Made by a program: the position numbers and the translations under genes. This document shows, in pieces, positions 18,099 through 27,556 of a DNA stretch of 64,000 nucleotides. The notes beneath the pieces are model-generated. The model was not told where the DNA came from and did no database searches. It worked only from the letters and a program-made list of their open reading frames with translations. Each line of letters opens with the position of its first letter. Within the stretch, counting starts at the first letter, position 1. Source of the DNA: Burkholderia sp. USMB20 (GTDB lineage Bacteria > Pseudomonadota > Gammaproteobacteria > Burkholderiales > Burkholderiaceae); contig NZ_JTAN02000004.1 in NCBI RefSeq assembly GCF_000949135.2, forward strand, positions 59,548-123,547, read 5' to 3'.

Positions 18099-19597
18099 GA
18101 TGCGACGTGCTCGTTGCGCAGCACTTCCTCGACCGGCACCGGCCTGAACGGATGCCGGCGCTGCACGACGAGCGTCCAGAACAGCGCGTACAGCGCGGTG
18201 AGCCCGAGCATCACGCCGAACGGCACGTAGATGTCGCGCGCGTTCATGCCGGGCGGCGTGATGTACCAGATCGCGAGCACGATGCCGACGCTCGACACGA
18301 TCTGCGGCAGCGGGAACAGCGGCGATCGGTACGGGCGCGGCAGGTCCGGGCGGCGGATGCGCAGCATCACCACCGACGCGGTCACGAGCAGGTATGCGGT
18401 GCCCCACGCGCAGGTCGCGGCGAGCACGAGATGCAGGATGCTGTCGAGATTGCCGTTGATCAGCCACGCATGGAAGATCGGCACGACCGCCGCCGCGACA
18501 ATGCCGACCACCGGCGTCTTGAAGCGCGGATGCAGATACGCGAAGCAGCGCGGCAGCGCGCCGTCGATCGCCATCCCGTACAGGATGCGCGGCAGCCCGG
18601 CCATCAGCGTGTTGATCGTCGCGGCGCCCGCGCACAGGAACGCGATGCCGAACCAGATGCGGCCGAAGGGCCCGAGCACCTGCAGCGCGAACGCGGGAAT
18701 CGCGCCCGGCGTGTCGAGCAGGTGCGTGAGGCCGTCCGGGCTCACCGGCACGTTCGCGACCTGGCGCCGGATCGCCGCGCCGTACAGGAACATGCAGATC
18801 GCGACGCCGACGAGGCCGAGCGCCATCGCGCGCGGAATCGTGCGGCCCGGCGCCTTCATTTCCGGCGCGAGCGGCGTGACAAACTCGCAGCCGACGAACA
18901 TGAACATCGCCATCCCGACCAGCGACAGCACGGCCGGCACCGACGTGCCGACTTCCGAGCCGCCGAACCAGCCGTCGAGATGCACGGCCGGCGCGGCCGC
19001 GAGGCCGAGGATGCCGAAGATCATCAGCGACAGCCACATGCCGGCCGTCAGCACGATCTCGAGCTTGCTGAACACCTTGATGCCGATGATGTTGGTGATC
19101 GCGAACGTGACCACGAGGCCGACGCCGACGAGCCACGAGCTGTTGTGCTTCTCGAGCGCGGCGTTCAGCGATTCGAAGTTCACGAGCGCCATGATGCCGC
19201 TCAGGATCGTCTCCGCCGTGCCGGCGAACACGTGCACGAGGAAATACGCGGAAATCGTGCCGGTGATCGCCCAGAAGCGGCCGAGCCCGCACGACAGGTA
19301 ATCGTAAACCGAGCCGGCCGTCGGCAGCATCGCGGCGGCTTCGGAGAACGTCGTCGCCTGCGCCTGCATCATCACGAACGCGATGATCATCGCGACCGCG
19401 AACGCCCAGCCGCCCATCCCGAAGCCCGAGGTCGCGGTGAGAATCACCGGGCTCGCCATGATGAGGCCGACGGCGCTCGCCAGCGCGGTCGGAAACCCGA
19501 CCGCACCGGCCTTCAGCACCGTGCCGCCGCCCGCTTCAGCCGACGCACCGGCGGGCGTGTCGCCCGCTGCGCCGGTCATTCCAGACCATCCCGACAT
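18095..19597 (-). CDS. eat: APC-family amine permease, ethanolamine permease type
   Basis: 500 residues, about 12 membrane helices. The first helix region (TALASAVGLIMASPVILTAT), the FVGCEFVTPLAPEMKAPGRT segment and the overall length match the ethanolamine permease (Eat) branch of the amino acid-polyamine-organocation family. It imports an amine across the inner membrane. Ethanolamine ammonia-lyase genes are absent from the window. The neighbours are instead an aminotransferase and an aldehyde dehydrogenase, so another primary amine may be the real substrate. A shared 15-bp motif lies about 166 bp upstream. Confidence 0.8.
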   Translation of the reverse strand: MSGWSGMTGAAGDTPAGASAEAGGGTVLKAGAVGFPTALASAVGLIMASPVILTATSGFGMGGWAFAVAMIIAFVMMQAQATTFSEAAAMLPTAGSVYDYLSCGLGRFWAITGTISAYFLVHVFAGTAETILSGIMALVNFESLNAALEKHNSSWLVGVGLVVTFAITNIIGIKVFSKLEIVLTAGMWLSLMIFGILGLAAAPAVHLDGWFGGSEVGTSVPAVLSLVGMAMFMFVGCEFVTPLAPEMKAPGRTIPRAMALGLVGVAICMFLYGAAIRRQVANVPVSPDGLTHLLDTPGAIPAFALQVLGPFGRIWFGIAFLCAGAATINTLMAGLPRILYGMAIDGALPRCFAYLHPRFKTPVVGIVAAAVVPIFHAWLINGNLDSILHLVLAATCAWGTAYLLVTASVVMLRIRRPDLPRPYRSPLFPLPQIVSSVGIVLAIWYITPPGMNARDIYVPFGVMLGLTALYALFWTLVVQRRHPFRPVPVEEVLRNEHVAS

Positions 19598-19762
19598 CTT
19601 CGTCTCCTTCCCTTTTCGGGCCGGAACCGGCGCTGCGGCGCCCGCTCCGAGCCATGCTTCGCGGTCGGCCCGGGGCGGCGCTCAAGCGCCGGCACCCGGG
19701 CCCCTGTCGATCCAAACCTGATCCGATGTCGAAAAAATACGCAGGCAAAATAATCCGGTCAT

Positions 19763-19779
19763 AGCGCAAATCGGCAAAC
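19763..19779. promoter_or_regulatory. Amine-cluster motif, copy 1 (upstream of the permease)
   Basis: AGCGCAAATCGGCAAAC, one of three near-identical motifs (AGCRCAAATYGGCAA) in front of genes of this cluster, all in the same orientation relative to the genes. A binding site for the LuxR or AraC regulator is the simplest reading. Confidence 0.5.
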
Positions 19780-19849
19780 CGGCGGTGGCGAACGGGTTAT
19801 CCCGCCCTCCACCGCCGGTTCGGCGTCATGCGCTCATGCCGTCACGGCC

Positions 19850-21190
19850 TCATGCGAACGGCACGGCCTCGAAGCCCGCCGCGAGCGCGTCGACGATCCG
19901 GTCGAGCTGCTCGCGCTGGATCACGAGCGGCGGCGACAGGATGATCTTCGTGCCGACCGGCCGCACCAGCACGCCGTGCTCGCGCGCCACTTCCGCGACC
20001 GCGTTCGCATAGCCGGACAGCGGGTCGATCGGCTCGCGGGTCTGCTTGTTCGCGACGAGATCGAGCGCGAGCATCAGCCCCTTGCCGCGCACCTCGCCGA
20101 CCGCCGCGAAGCGTTCCGGGAACGACTGCAGCGCTTCGAGCAGATACGCGCCCTGCTTCGCCGCGTTCGCCGGCAGGTCTTCCTTCACGACGATGTCGAG
20201 GCTCGCGATCGCGGCCGCGCAGGCGACCGGGTGCCCTGCGTACGTGTAGCCGTGCATGATCGCGCCGCCGAAGTCCGCGTTCGCGGCGAACGCATCCTCG
20301 ATCCGCGCGTTCACGGCCGTCGCGCCGAGCGGCACGTAGCCGGACGAGATCCCCTTCGCGAGACACATGATGTCGGGGCGCACGCCCCAGCCGCGGCTGC
20401 CGAACAGGCTACCGCTGCGGCCGAAGCCGGTCACGACTTCGTCGGCGATCAGCAGCACGCCGTAGCGGTCGCACACCTCGCGCACGAGCGGCCAGTAGTT
20501 GGCCGGCGGCACGATCACGCCGCCCGCGCCCTGCACCGGCTCGGCGATGAACGCGGCGACCGTGTCGGGGCTCTGGAACTGGATCTCGCGCTCCAGCATT
20601 TCCGCGCAGATCCGCCCGAGTTCCTCCGGATCCTGCGTGAACGGGTTGCGGTACAGCCACGGCGTCTCGACGTGGAAACAGCCGGGCAGGTTCGGCTCGT
20701 AATTGCGGCGGAACACCGTGTTGCCGTTCACCGACGCGCCGCCGAAGTGCGTGCCGTGATAGCCCTGCTTCAGCGAGATGAACTTGGTGCGGTCGGCCTG
20801 GCCGCGCACCTTCCAGTACTGGCGCGCGATCTTCAGCGCGGTCTCGATCGAGTCCGAGCCGCCCGAGCTGTACAGCACGCGGCGCATCCCTTCCGGCTCC
20901 ATCATGTCGATCAGCTTCTTCGACAACTCTTCCGCGCGCGGATGCGAGATGCCGTCGAACAGCTGGAAGTATTCGAGTTCGTCGAGCTGGCGCACGATCG
21001 CATCCTTCACTTCCTGGCGGTTGTGCCCGACGTTCACGTTCCACAGGCCCGCGACGCCGTCGACCAGCTGCTTGCCGGTTTCGTCGAACACGTAGCAGCC
21101 GTCGCCGCGCACGATGCGGATCGGCTTGCGCTGTTTCATTTCGTTCGGGTGCAGCATCGGGTGCCAGAATTTCGCTTCGTTGTAGCTCAT
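19850..21190 (-). CDS. Class III (omega) aminotransferase
   Basis: 446 residues of PLP-dependent fold I aminotransferase. Visible: LVDGVAGLWNVNVGHNR, YSSGGSDSIETALKIARQYW, the PLP-phosphate and ring residues in LLIADEVVTGFGRSG, and the Schiff-base lysine in MCLAKGISSGY. Such enzymes move the amino group of a terminal amine to pyruvate or a keto acid, giving an aldehyde. The aldehyde dehydrogenase encoded just ahead on the same strand (106-bp gap) would oxidise it. Start at 21190 with GGAGA nine bases upstream. Polyamine aminotransferases such as SpuC are close relatives; the exact amine is unknown. Confidence 0.88.
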   Translation of the reverse strand: MSYNEAKFWHPMLHPNEMKQRKPIRIVRGDGCYVFDETGKQLVDGVAGLWNVNVGHNRQEVKDAIVRQLDELEYFQLFDGISHPRAEELSKKLIDMMEPEGMRRVLYSSGGSDSIETALKIARQYWKVRGQADRTKFISLKQGYHGTHFGGASVNGNTVFRRNYEPNLPGCFHVETPWLYRNPFTQDPEELGRICAEMLEREIQFQSPDTVAAFIAEPVQGAGGVIVPPANYWPLVREVCDRYGVLLIADEVVTGFGRSGSLFGSRGWGVRPDIMCLAKGISSGYVPLGATAVNARIEDAFAANADFGGAIMHGYTYAGHPVACAAAIASLDIVVKEDLPANAAKQGAYLLEALQSFPERFAAVGEVRGKGLMLALDLVANKQTREPIDPLSGYANAVAEVAREHGVLVRPVGTKIILSPPLVIQREQLDRIVDALAAGFEAVPFA

Positions 21191-21296
21191 TGCAATCTCC
21201 ACTTTCGGATCGTTTGAACCTCGATCGTCCGGGGTCGGGGTTCGAGGTTTTCGGGTTGTTCGCGGGGTTCGTGGTGTTCGGAGCAGGCGCCGCGCG

Positions 21297-22799
21297 TCAG
21301 TGCGCGATGCAGACGGATTTGGTTTCGGTGAAGCCTTCGATCGCGTACTGGCCGAACTCGCGGCCGATGCCCGATTGCTTGTAGCCGCCGAACGGCATCG
21401 ACGGGTCGAGCGGAATGTGACAGTTCACCCACACGGTGCCGGCCTCGATCTGCGGCACGAGGTTCATCACGCGCTTCAGGTCGTTGCTCCAGATGCTCGC
21501 GGCGAGGCCGTACGGCGACGCGTTCGCGAGTCGCACCGCGTCGGCCGCATCGTCGAACGGCACGACGACGATCACCGGGCCGAACACTTCGTCGCGCACG
21601 ATCGCGCTGTCCGGATGCGGATCGGCGATCACGGCCGGCTTCACGTAGTAGCCGGGCAGGTCGTCGGCGGGCGTGCCGCCCGCGAGGAACGTGAGGCCCG
21701 CGCGGCGTGCGCCTTCGATGTGCTCGACGACCTTGTCGCGATGGTGCGCGGAGACGAGCGGGTTGATCTGCGCGGTGGTATCGAGCCCCGCGCCGAGCTT
21801 CATCGACTGCGCGACGCCCGCGAGGCCGTCCGCGAGCTGCGCGAATTTGCTGCGATGGACGTAAATGCGCGACGCTGCCGCGCATACCTGCCCCTGGTTG
21901 AAGAACGCGCCGGCGGCGACGCCGTCGAGCGCCTGCGCGACGTCGACGTCGTCGAGCATCACGATCGGGTTCTTGCCGCCGAGTTCGAGCGAGAAGCGCG
22001 TCATGTTCTGCACGGCCGCCGCGCCGACCAGCTTGCCGGTCGCGGTCGAACCCGTGAACGAGATCTTCGCGATCGACGGATGGCTCGACAGCGCGGCGCC
22101 GCACGTGCGGCCGCCGGTAACGACGTTGAACACGCCGGGCGGCACGCCGGCGTCGAGGGCGAGTTCGGCGAGACGCAGCGCGGTGAGCGGCGTTTCCGGC
22201 GACGGCTTCAGCACGATCGTGCAGCCGGCCGCGAGCGCCGGAATCAGCTTCCACACCGCGATCATCAGCGGGAAATTCCACGGCACGATCGCCGCGACCA
22301 CGCCGACCGGCTCCTTGCGCGTATAGGCCGTATAGCGGGCGCCGGGCGGAAACGGGATCGACACGTCGAGCGTCTGGCCGGTGATCTTGGTCGCCCAGCC
22401 GGCCATGTAGCGCACGTATTCGACGCTCGCGCCGACCTCGATCGCGCGCGACACGTGGATCGACTTGCCCTGGTTCAGCGTTTCGAGTTGCGCGAGCGTT
22501 TCGGCGTCGGCCTCGATCAGGTCGGCGAGCTTCAGCAGGATGCGCTCGCGGTCCGCCGGGCGCAGCCCGCTCCACACGCGGGTGTCGAACGCCTGCTTCG
22601 CGCTCGCTACCGCGCGGTCGACGTCGTGCGCGTCGGCATCGGCGACCGTCGCGAGCCGCTCGCCCGTCGCCGGGTCGTACACGTCGAGCCGCGCGGGCGA
22701 GTGCGCGCGCTGCATGGCGCCGTCGATGAAAAGGCCGAAGTCGCGTGCGACGAAGGTACGCACGGTGTCGCTGACCGCGACGAAGTTCGTGGTGCTCAT
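21297..22799 (-). CDS. NAD(P)-dependent aldehyde dehydrogenase
   Basis: 500 residues, normal for the family. The catalytic cysteine lies in FFNQGQVCAAASR, the general-base glutamate in FSLELGGKNP, and the cofactor loop in FTGSTATGKLV. It resembles phenylacetaldehyde or gamma-aminobutyraldehyde dehydrogenases. It probably oxidises the aldehyde produced by the neighbouring aminotransferase. ATG 22799 (GAGACG upstream) is preferred to 22820. The upstream region contains the shared cluster motif and, further back, a hexamer repeat array. Confidence 0.9.
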   Translation of the reverse strand: MSTTNFVAVSDTVRTFVARDFGLFIDGAMQRAHSPARLDVYDPATGERLATVADADAHDVDRAVASAKQAFDTRVWSGLRPADRERILLKLADLIEADAETLAQLETLNQGKSIHVSRAIEVGASVEYVRYMAGWATKITGQTLDVSIPFPPGARYTAYTRKEPVGVVAAIVPWNFPLMIAVWKLIPALAAGCTIVLKPSPETPLTALRLAELALDAGVPPGVFNVVTGGRTCGAALSSHPSIAKISFTGSTATGKLVGAAAVQNMTRFSLELGGKNPIVMLDDVDVAQALDGVAAGAFFNQGQVCAAASRIYVHRSKFAQLADGLAGVAQSMKLGAGLDTTAQINPLVSAHHRDKVVEHIEGARRAGLTFLAGGTPADDLPGYYVKPAVIADPHPDSAIVRDEVFGPVIVVVPFDDAADAVRLANASPYGLAASIWSNDLKRVMNLVPQIEAGTVWVNCHIPLDPSMPFGGYKQSGIGREFGQYAIEGFTETKSVCIAH

Positions 22800-22888
22800 G
22801 GGCGTCTCGATGATTGTCATGACTGGGCCGCGTGCGCTTCGGCATGCGGGTGTCGAACCACTGTATCGACGGGGGATCGCGCCCGGTG

Positions 22889-22905
22889 AGCGCAAATTGG
22901 CAAGC
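22889..22905. promoter_or_regulatory. Amine-cluster motif, copy 2 (upstream of aldehyde dehydrogenase)
   Basis: AGCGCAAATTGGCAAGC, about 90 bp upstream of the aldehyde dehydrogenase start; 14 of its first 15 bases agree with copy 1. Confidence 0.5.
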
Positions 22906-23012
22906 GCGTGCGGGACCGGAACGCGGGTGACTCGGGAACGTGGAATGGCGGCGGGCGAGCGTCGCGTTATCGTCGGATCGATGGCGGGGTGTGGCGTGGT
23001 GCGATGCGGTGC

Positions 23013-23126
23013 GACGTGGACGTGGACGTGGACGTGGATGCGGACGCGGGTGCGGGTGCGGGTGCGGATGCGGATGCGGATGCGGATGCGGATGCGGATG
23101 CGGATGCGGATGCGGATGCGGATGCG
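23013..23126. repeat. Hexanucleotide tandem repeat, 19 units
   Basis: Nineteen 6-bp units without interruption: GACGTG four times, GATGCG, GACGCG, GGTGCG three times, then GATGCG ten times. The array fills the gap between the LuxR stop (23133) and the aldehyde dehydrogenase promoter region. The ten identical terminal units suggest recent slippage. Confidence 0.95.
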
Positions 23127-23132
23127 GAAAAG

Positions 23133-23864
23133 CTACAGGAACAACGCGCCGACCAGCTCGGTGCGGTTCGACACGCCGAGCTTCCGGTACATGCGCATCA
23201 GATGCGTCTTGATGGTCGGCTGGCCGAGCGCGAGATCGCGTGCGATTTCCTTGTTCGAGCGGCCGTCGCGTACGAGTCGCGCGATCTGCTCCTCGCGGTA
23301 GGTCAACCGCTCCTCGCAACCAATCCGGTGAATCCCGCGCCGCGCGCGCAGCAGCGGGGCCAGCGCGGCTTCGGCGACCGGCTGCAGCCGTGCCAGCGCG
23401 TCGATCTCGCCTGATGCGTACCGGCCCGCTGTGCGGTTGCCGTCCGCGTCGCCCGTCCCGAAGCGCAGCAGCGAAAACGCGCCGACCGTGCGGCCCGCGT
23501 CGTCGCGCAGCCAGATCTCGACGACGTCGGCCACATCGTGCCGTCGCAGGAAACGGGTCCAGTACGCGGACGCATCGCGTCTTTCGTCAGGCAATTGGGA
23601 CGCGAGCGTCACGACCGCACGTTCACCTGCCGCGCAGCGCGACGGGTGCAGCGGATCGAGCATCCGGTAGCGCGCGATGTAGGTGCGATGCATCGCCTCC
23701 GGCATCCCGAACAGCTCGAAATCGGCCGGCTCGCCGCTCAGGTCGAGCCGGTAGAACACGGTCGCGGACGGGCTCGCAAACGCGTCGAACGCATCGACGC
23801 ACGCGCGTAGCGCGCGCTGCCAGTCGGCGGCTTCGTGGTCGGCGGAAGCGGATGAGGTCGGCAT
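23133..23864 (-). CDS. LuxR-family helix-turn-helix regulator
   Basis: 243 residues from the ATG at 23864. The C-terminal LuxR/FixJ-type helix-turn-helix begins at LTYREEQIARLVRDGRSNKE and continues through PTIKTHLMRMYRKLGVSNRTEL. The N-terminal part is not a receiver domain: there is no phospho-acceptor pattern. It may sense a small ligand directly. It lies upstream of the aldehyde dehydrogenase on the same strand. Because the cluster motif also stands 70 bp ahead of it, it probably autoregulates and drives the amine genes. Confidence 0.85.
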   Translation of the reverse strand: MPTSSASADHEAADWQRALRACVDAFDAFASPSATVFYRLDLSGEPADFELFGMPEAMHRTYIARYRMLDPLHPSRCAAGERAVVTLASQLPDERRDASAYWTRFLRRHDVADVVEIWLRDDAGRTVGAFSLLRFGTGDADGNRTAGRYASGEIDALARLQPVAEAALAPLLRARRGIHRIGCEERLTYREEQIARLVRDGRSNKEIARDLALGQPTIKTHLMRMYRKLGVSNRTELVGALFL

Positions 23865-23933
23865 GATGGGAGCGGCCGGCGGCCGAACGCGTCGAAGGTC
23901 GGGCCAGCCTACCCGCGCCGAAATGGGCCGGTG

Positions 23934-23950
23934 AGCACAAATCGGCAATT
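23934..23950. promoter_or_regulatory. Amine-cluster motif, copy 3 (upstream of the LuxR gene)
   Basis: AGCACAAATCGGCAATT, 70 bp upstream of the LuxR start; it keeps the AGCRCAAATYGGCAA consensus of the other two copies. Confidence 0.5.
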
Positions 23951-23980
23951 CGTCCGCAGGGGGCGGATGACGAAGCTGCC

Positions 23981-24180
23981 GGCCATGTCGCGACAACGGA
24001 GCCTGCGACGGAAAGGCATGCGCCGTGAGCCGTGCGGACGATGATGGCTGTCGACGGTGGCGCGAGACATCGCACGCACGGGCCGTGTCCCGACGACAGA
24101 ATCCGCGTCGGATAGGCATGCGCCGCGCGCCGTGCGATCGAAAATGGATGTCGAGGGCGGCGCGGAACATCGCGCGCCGA
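23981..24180. repeat. Diverged 100-bp tandem duplication
   Basis: Positions 23981-24080 and 24081-24180 align throughout with an exact 100-bp offset, including shared AGGCATGCGCCG blocks at 24014 and 24114 and a shared GGCGCG-gACATCGC segment at the ends. The copies have diverged, so the duplication is old. It fills most of the 424-bp gap between the LuxR gene and the zinc metallopeptidase; no gene is supported there. Confidence 0.8.
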
Positions 24181-24288
24181 TCGAGCGCGATCGGAATGAT
24201 CAGCGAAATGCGCGGAGCGGCCGCACGCGCGGCCGCGAAACGGCGGCGCGGCAGCGTGTGCGCCGCGCCCGGTCAGTCAGGGTCCGCG

Positions 24289-25164
24289 TCAGTGCGCGTT
24301 CGCGGCGAACGTGTCGCAGGCGCTTACTTCACCCGACTCCATCCCGCGCCGCAGCCAGTACACGCGCTGCTCGCTGGTGCCGTGCGTGAAGCTCTCCGGC
24401 ACGACATAGCCCTGGCCTTGCTGCTGCAGCCGATCGTCGCCGATCGCAGCCGCCGCCTTCAGCCCCTGCTCGAAATCGCCGGGCTCCATCAGCCGCTGGT
24501 TCGCGCGCTGCGCGTTGTTCGCCCACACGCCGGCGAAGCAGTCGGCCTGCAGTTCCATCCGCACCGACAGCGCGTTCGAGCGCGCTTCGCTCGAACGGCG
24601 GCGCGCGGCATCGACCTTGTCGGAAATGCCGAGCAGGTTCTGCACGTGATGGCCGACTTCGTGCGCGATCACATAGGCCTGCGCGAAATCGCCACCCGCG
24701 CCGAAGCGCTTGCGCAGTTCGTCGTAGAAACCGAGATCGATGTATACGTTGCGGTCGCCCGGACAATAGAACGGCCCCATCGCGGTCTGGCCGGTGCCGC
24801 ACGCGGTCGGCGTCGAGTTCGTGAACATCACGAGCTTCGGCGACTGGTACTGCGCATGCAGCTGGGTGTTGAAGACGCCCGTCCACGTGCGCTCGATATT
24901 GCCGAGCACCTTGCGCGTGAACACCGCGCCGGGATCGTTCGCCGCCGCGCCCTGATGCTGCGTGGGCGCGGGCTGCGCCTGCTGCTGGCGGCCCTGCAGC
25001 GCCGATGCGCCTTCGAGCACGACGCGCGGGTCGATCCCGAAGAAATACGATGCGGCCAGCGCGACCACGATCGTGCCGATGCCGATCGTCGCGCGTCCGC
25101 CGCCGAACCCGCCGCCGCGTCGATCCTCGACGTTCACGCTTTCCCTTTCGTCGTCCAGCCTCAT
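24289..25164 (-). CDS. Neutral zinc metallopeptidase (YpfJ family)
   Basis: 291 residues. One N-terminal membrane anchor (about 25-43, after a glycine-rich RRGGGFGGGR) and a zinc site HEVGH (168-172), followed by ELQADCFAGVWAN, which gives the third ligand. It also carries CGTGQTAMGPFYCPGDRNVYID, typical of the family. The catalytic domain should face the periplasm. Physiological substrates are unknown. The start at 25164 has a GGAGGG ribosome site. The gene stands alone behind the acetone carboxylase regulator. Confidence 0.9.
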   Translation of the reverse strand: MRLDDERESVNVEDRRGGGFGGGRATIGIGTIVVALAASYFFGIDPRVVLEGASALQGRQQQAQPAPTQHQGAAANDPGAVFTRKVLGNIERTWTGVFNTQLHAQYQSPKLVMFTNSTPTACGTGQTAMGPFYCPGDRNVYIDLGFYDELRKRFGAGGDFAQAYVIAHEVGHHVQNLLGISDKVDAARRRSSEARSNALSVRMELQADCFAGVWANNAQRANQRLMEPGDFEQGLKAAAAIGDDRLQQQGQGYVVPESFTHGTSEQRVYWLRRGMESGEVSACDTFAANAH

Positions 25165-25528
25165 TGCCGGCCCTCCCTTCCTTGTCGTTGTGCTGACCGG
25201 ACAGCCCCCGGCAGACGATTGATTCCCATTGCGACGTGCAGCGTCCGGCGCGCCATCGCACGGCGGCACCGCCCGGTCAGTGGTGCGGCACCATGCAGTA
25301 CCGCGCCGCCTCATCGTTACACGACGCACGCGGCACCCGGGCGACGGTCTGACGCACGCGCCATTTTGCCGACCTTGGCGTCTTATCGCAAAATAAGGAG
25401 CATAGAGCGACCGGACCGGCGACATCGTCATTCTTTGCAAAATGACGGCGCGTGCGGCCCGGGAGGACGAGATGACCGGCGGAAGAACCAGGCTTGCCCG
25501 TCTGCCGCCCGGCCAGGCCTGCCGCGAC
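25165..25528. other. Intergenic region without a supported gene
   Basis: Between the sigma-54 activator stop and the metallopeptidase start. It holds an inverted repeat CGTCATT, 8 bp, AATGACG (25426-25447) that could be an operator or weak terminator, and CCATTTTGCCGACCTTGGCG at 25361-25380. A similar 20-mer (16 of 20 identical) lies at 27610-27629, ahead of the activator gene. Confidence 0.5.
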
Positions 25529-27556
25529 TTACTTCGCGTGACCTCGACGAACGTCGCTCACTGCTTCGAGCAAGCGGTACTTGCGGATCTTTTCATAGAG
25601 CGTGCTCTTCGCGATGCCGAGCTGACTCGCTGCCTTCGTCAGATTGCCGGCATGACGCGCAAGCGCGCGACGGATCGATTCCGCCTCAGCCATCTTCAAC
25701 GAGTCGCCCGCATCCGGCGCGAGCGCGTCGACGGCCCGCGCGGCGCATGCATCGATCGGCGCCCCCGCGCCGATCTCGGCAGGCAGCTTGTCGGCCTTTA
25801 TCACCGGGCTGTCCGACAGCAGCAGCGCCCCCTCGATCGCGTTCCGCAGTTCGCGCACATTGCCGGGCCACGGATAGCGCAACAGGCGTGCATACGCATC
25901 GTCGTCGAACGACCTCGGGGAGAGGCCATACGACTCGCACAGATGCCCGAGCCAATGCGCAATCAGCGCCGGCAGGTCCTCGCCGCGCTCGCGCAAGTTC
26001 GGTATCGACACGGTCGTGACCGCGATCCGGTAGTACAGATCCATCCGGAACCGGCCGTTCGCGACGGCGTCCTTCAGATCCCGGTGCGTCGCCGCGACCA
26101 GCCGGAAATTCACCCTGCGCGGCGTATTCTCGCCCAGGCGATAGATTTCGCTCTCCTCCAGCACGCGCAGCAGGTGCGGCTGGATGTCGAGCGGCATTTC
26201 CCCGATCTCGTCGAGAAACAGCGTGCCGCCATCGGCCGCTTCGATCTTGCCCGCCGCACCGGACTTGCGTGCGCCGGTAAATGCGCCTTCCGCGTAGCCA
26301 AACAACTCGCTGGCCAGGAGGTCTCTCGACAACCCGCCGCAGTTGAGCGCAACGAACGGACCGTCGGCGCGATCGCTCGCCTGGTGGATACCCTGCGCGA
26401 ACAGTTCCTTGCCGACGCCGGTTTCGCCAAGCAGCAGCACCGGCACCCTGGACGGCGCGAGCTGGCGCGCACGATTCACGGCCGCCCGCAATGTGGCGCT
26501 GTCGCCGACGATACGCTCGAACCCTCGCGGCTCACCGCCGTGCCGTTCCCGTCCGCGCGCGATCGGAACGGCGCCGCGGGGATTCGTGATGCCCGGCGTC
26601 ACGATCATGTAGCCGAGCACGTCCGCACCGTCACGCACGGTTTCGATGTGGCCGCGCGACAGCCATGCCGGCGCACTCGCCGACAGGCGGCCGTCGCCCG
26701 CGTAGTGCTCGAGTTCGGGCAGCGCGAACGCCGCGTCGCACCGGATATCGAATCCGAGCCGGCGCAACACCGGAACGACCTGCGCGTTGGCCTTGACGAG
26801 TCGGCCGCGTTCGTCGACGACGATCACCGCATCGGAGGAAGACGCACCGAAGCGTGACGCGCAGCGGTCGAGCAGGCTCAGACGGCGCGCCATGCCCTCC
26901 TTCGCGAGCCGGCTTTCGATGCGGCCCGCAAGCGATACCGCGAGCGCAAGGCTGTATGGGTTGTAGGTCTGCGCGAGCCCCGAAATGTCGATCACGCCCA
27001 ATACGTGCCCGTCGCGCGGATCCTGGATGACGGTCGCCGAGCAGGTCCAGCGCTTGATGCCCGCGCAGAAGTGCTCCGCGCCATGGATCTGGACCGGCTG
27101 CCTGAGCGCGAGCGCGGTGCCGATCGCATTGGTGCCGCAATTCAGCTCGGTCCACTCGCAGCCCGGAATGAGGCCGACCTCGCGCGCAGGCTCGACGATC
27201 CGCATGTCGCCCTCCTGCTGGAGGATCATCCCGCTCGGATCGGCCAGCAGCATTACCGTACCCGTCTGCGAAAGAAAATCCCGGGTGTGCTGCATCAGCG
27301 GCAGGCTCGCATCGACGAGGCGACGGTTCGACGTGCGCCACTGCACGAGCCCGTCTTCATCGAGCGGCGGCGGCGCACGGTCGACGCCGGGATCGACGCG
27401 GCTGACGAGACAGCGCTGCCACGAATCGTCGACCACGCCGCGTACGTCGGGCGAACGCCACTCGCTGCCTGTCACCAGATGCTCCCATGCGGCCATGATG
27501 CTCGCGTCATGGCGTGGACTGGGAAACCAGTCCATCGGCGTGCCTCTCTGTTGCAT
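25529..27556 (-). CDS. acxR: Sigma-54-dependent activator of acetone carboxylase genes (AcoR/AcxR type)
   Basis: 675 residues. The N-terminal GAF-type sensor region (about residues 60-300) is of the AcoR type. The AAA+ domain follows, with Walker [11 protein letters not shown], the sigma-54 contact loop EGAFTGARK, and Walker [15 protein letters not shown] Fis-type helix-turn-helix ends the protein ([20 protein letters not shown]). It lies just behind the acetone carboxylase operon on the same strand, separated from it by a strong terminator. That operon has a consensus sigma-54 promoter and an upstream palindrome, so it is the likely target. The inducer is probably acetone or a related ketone or alcohol, inferred from context. 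Confidence 0.88.
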   Translation of the reverse strand: MQQRGTPMDWFPSPRHDASIMAAWEHLVTGSEWRSPDVRGVVDDSWQRCLVSRVDPGVDRAPPPLDEDGLVQWRTSNRRLVDASLPLMQHTRDFLSQTGTVMLLADPSGMILQQEGDMRIVEPAREVGLIPGCEWTELNCGTNAIGTALALRQPVQIHGAEHFCAGIKRWTCSATVIQDPRDGHVLGVIDISGLAQTYNPYSLALAVSLAGRIESRLAKEGMARRLSLLDRCASRFGASSSDAVIVVDERGRLVKANAQVVPVLRRLGFDIRCDAAFALPELEHYAGDGRLSASAPAWLSRGHIETVRDGADVLGYMIVTPGITNPRGAVPIARGRERHGGEPRGFERIVGDSATLRAAVNRARQLAPSRVPVLLLGETGVGKELFAQGIHQASDRADGPFVALNCGGLSRDLLASELFGYAEGAFTGARKSGAAGKIEAADGGTLFLDEIGEMPLDIQPHLLRVLEESEIYRLGENTPRRVNFRLVAATHRDLKDAVANGRFRMDLYYRIAVTTVSIPNLRERGEDLPALIAHWLGHLCESYGLSPRSFDDDAYARLLRYPWPGNVRELRNAIEGALLLSDSPVIKADKLPAEIGAGAPIDACAARAVDALAPDAGDSLKMAEAESIRRALARHAGNLTKAASQLGIAKSTLYEKIRKYRLLEAVSDVRRGHAK

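Noticed and set aside
23013-23126. CRISPR-like array
   Set aside because: Units are 6 bp and contiguous, with no spacers; it is a simple tandem repeat.
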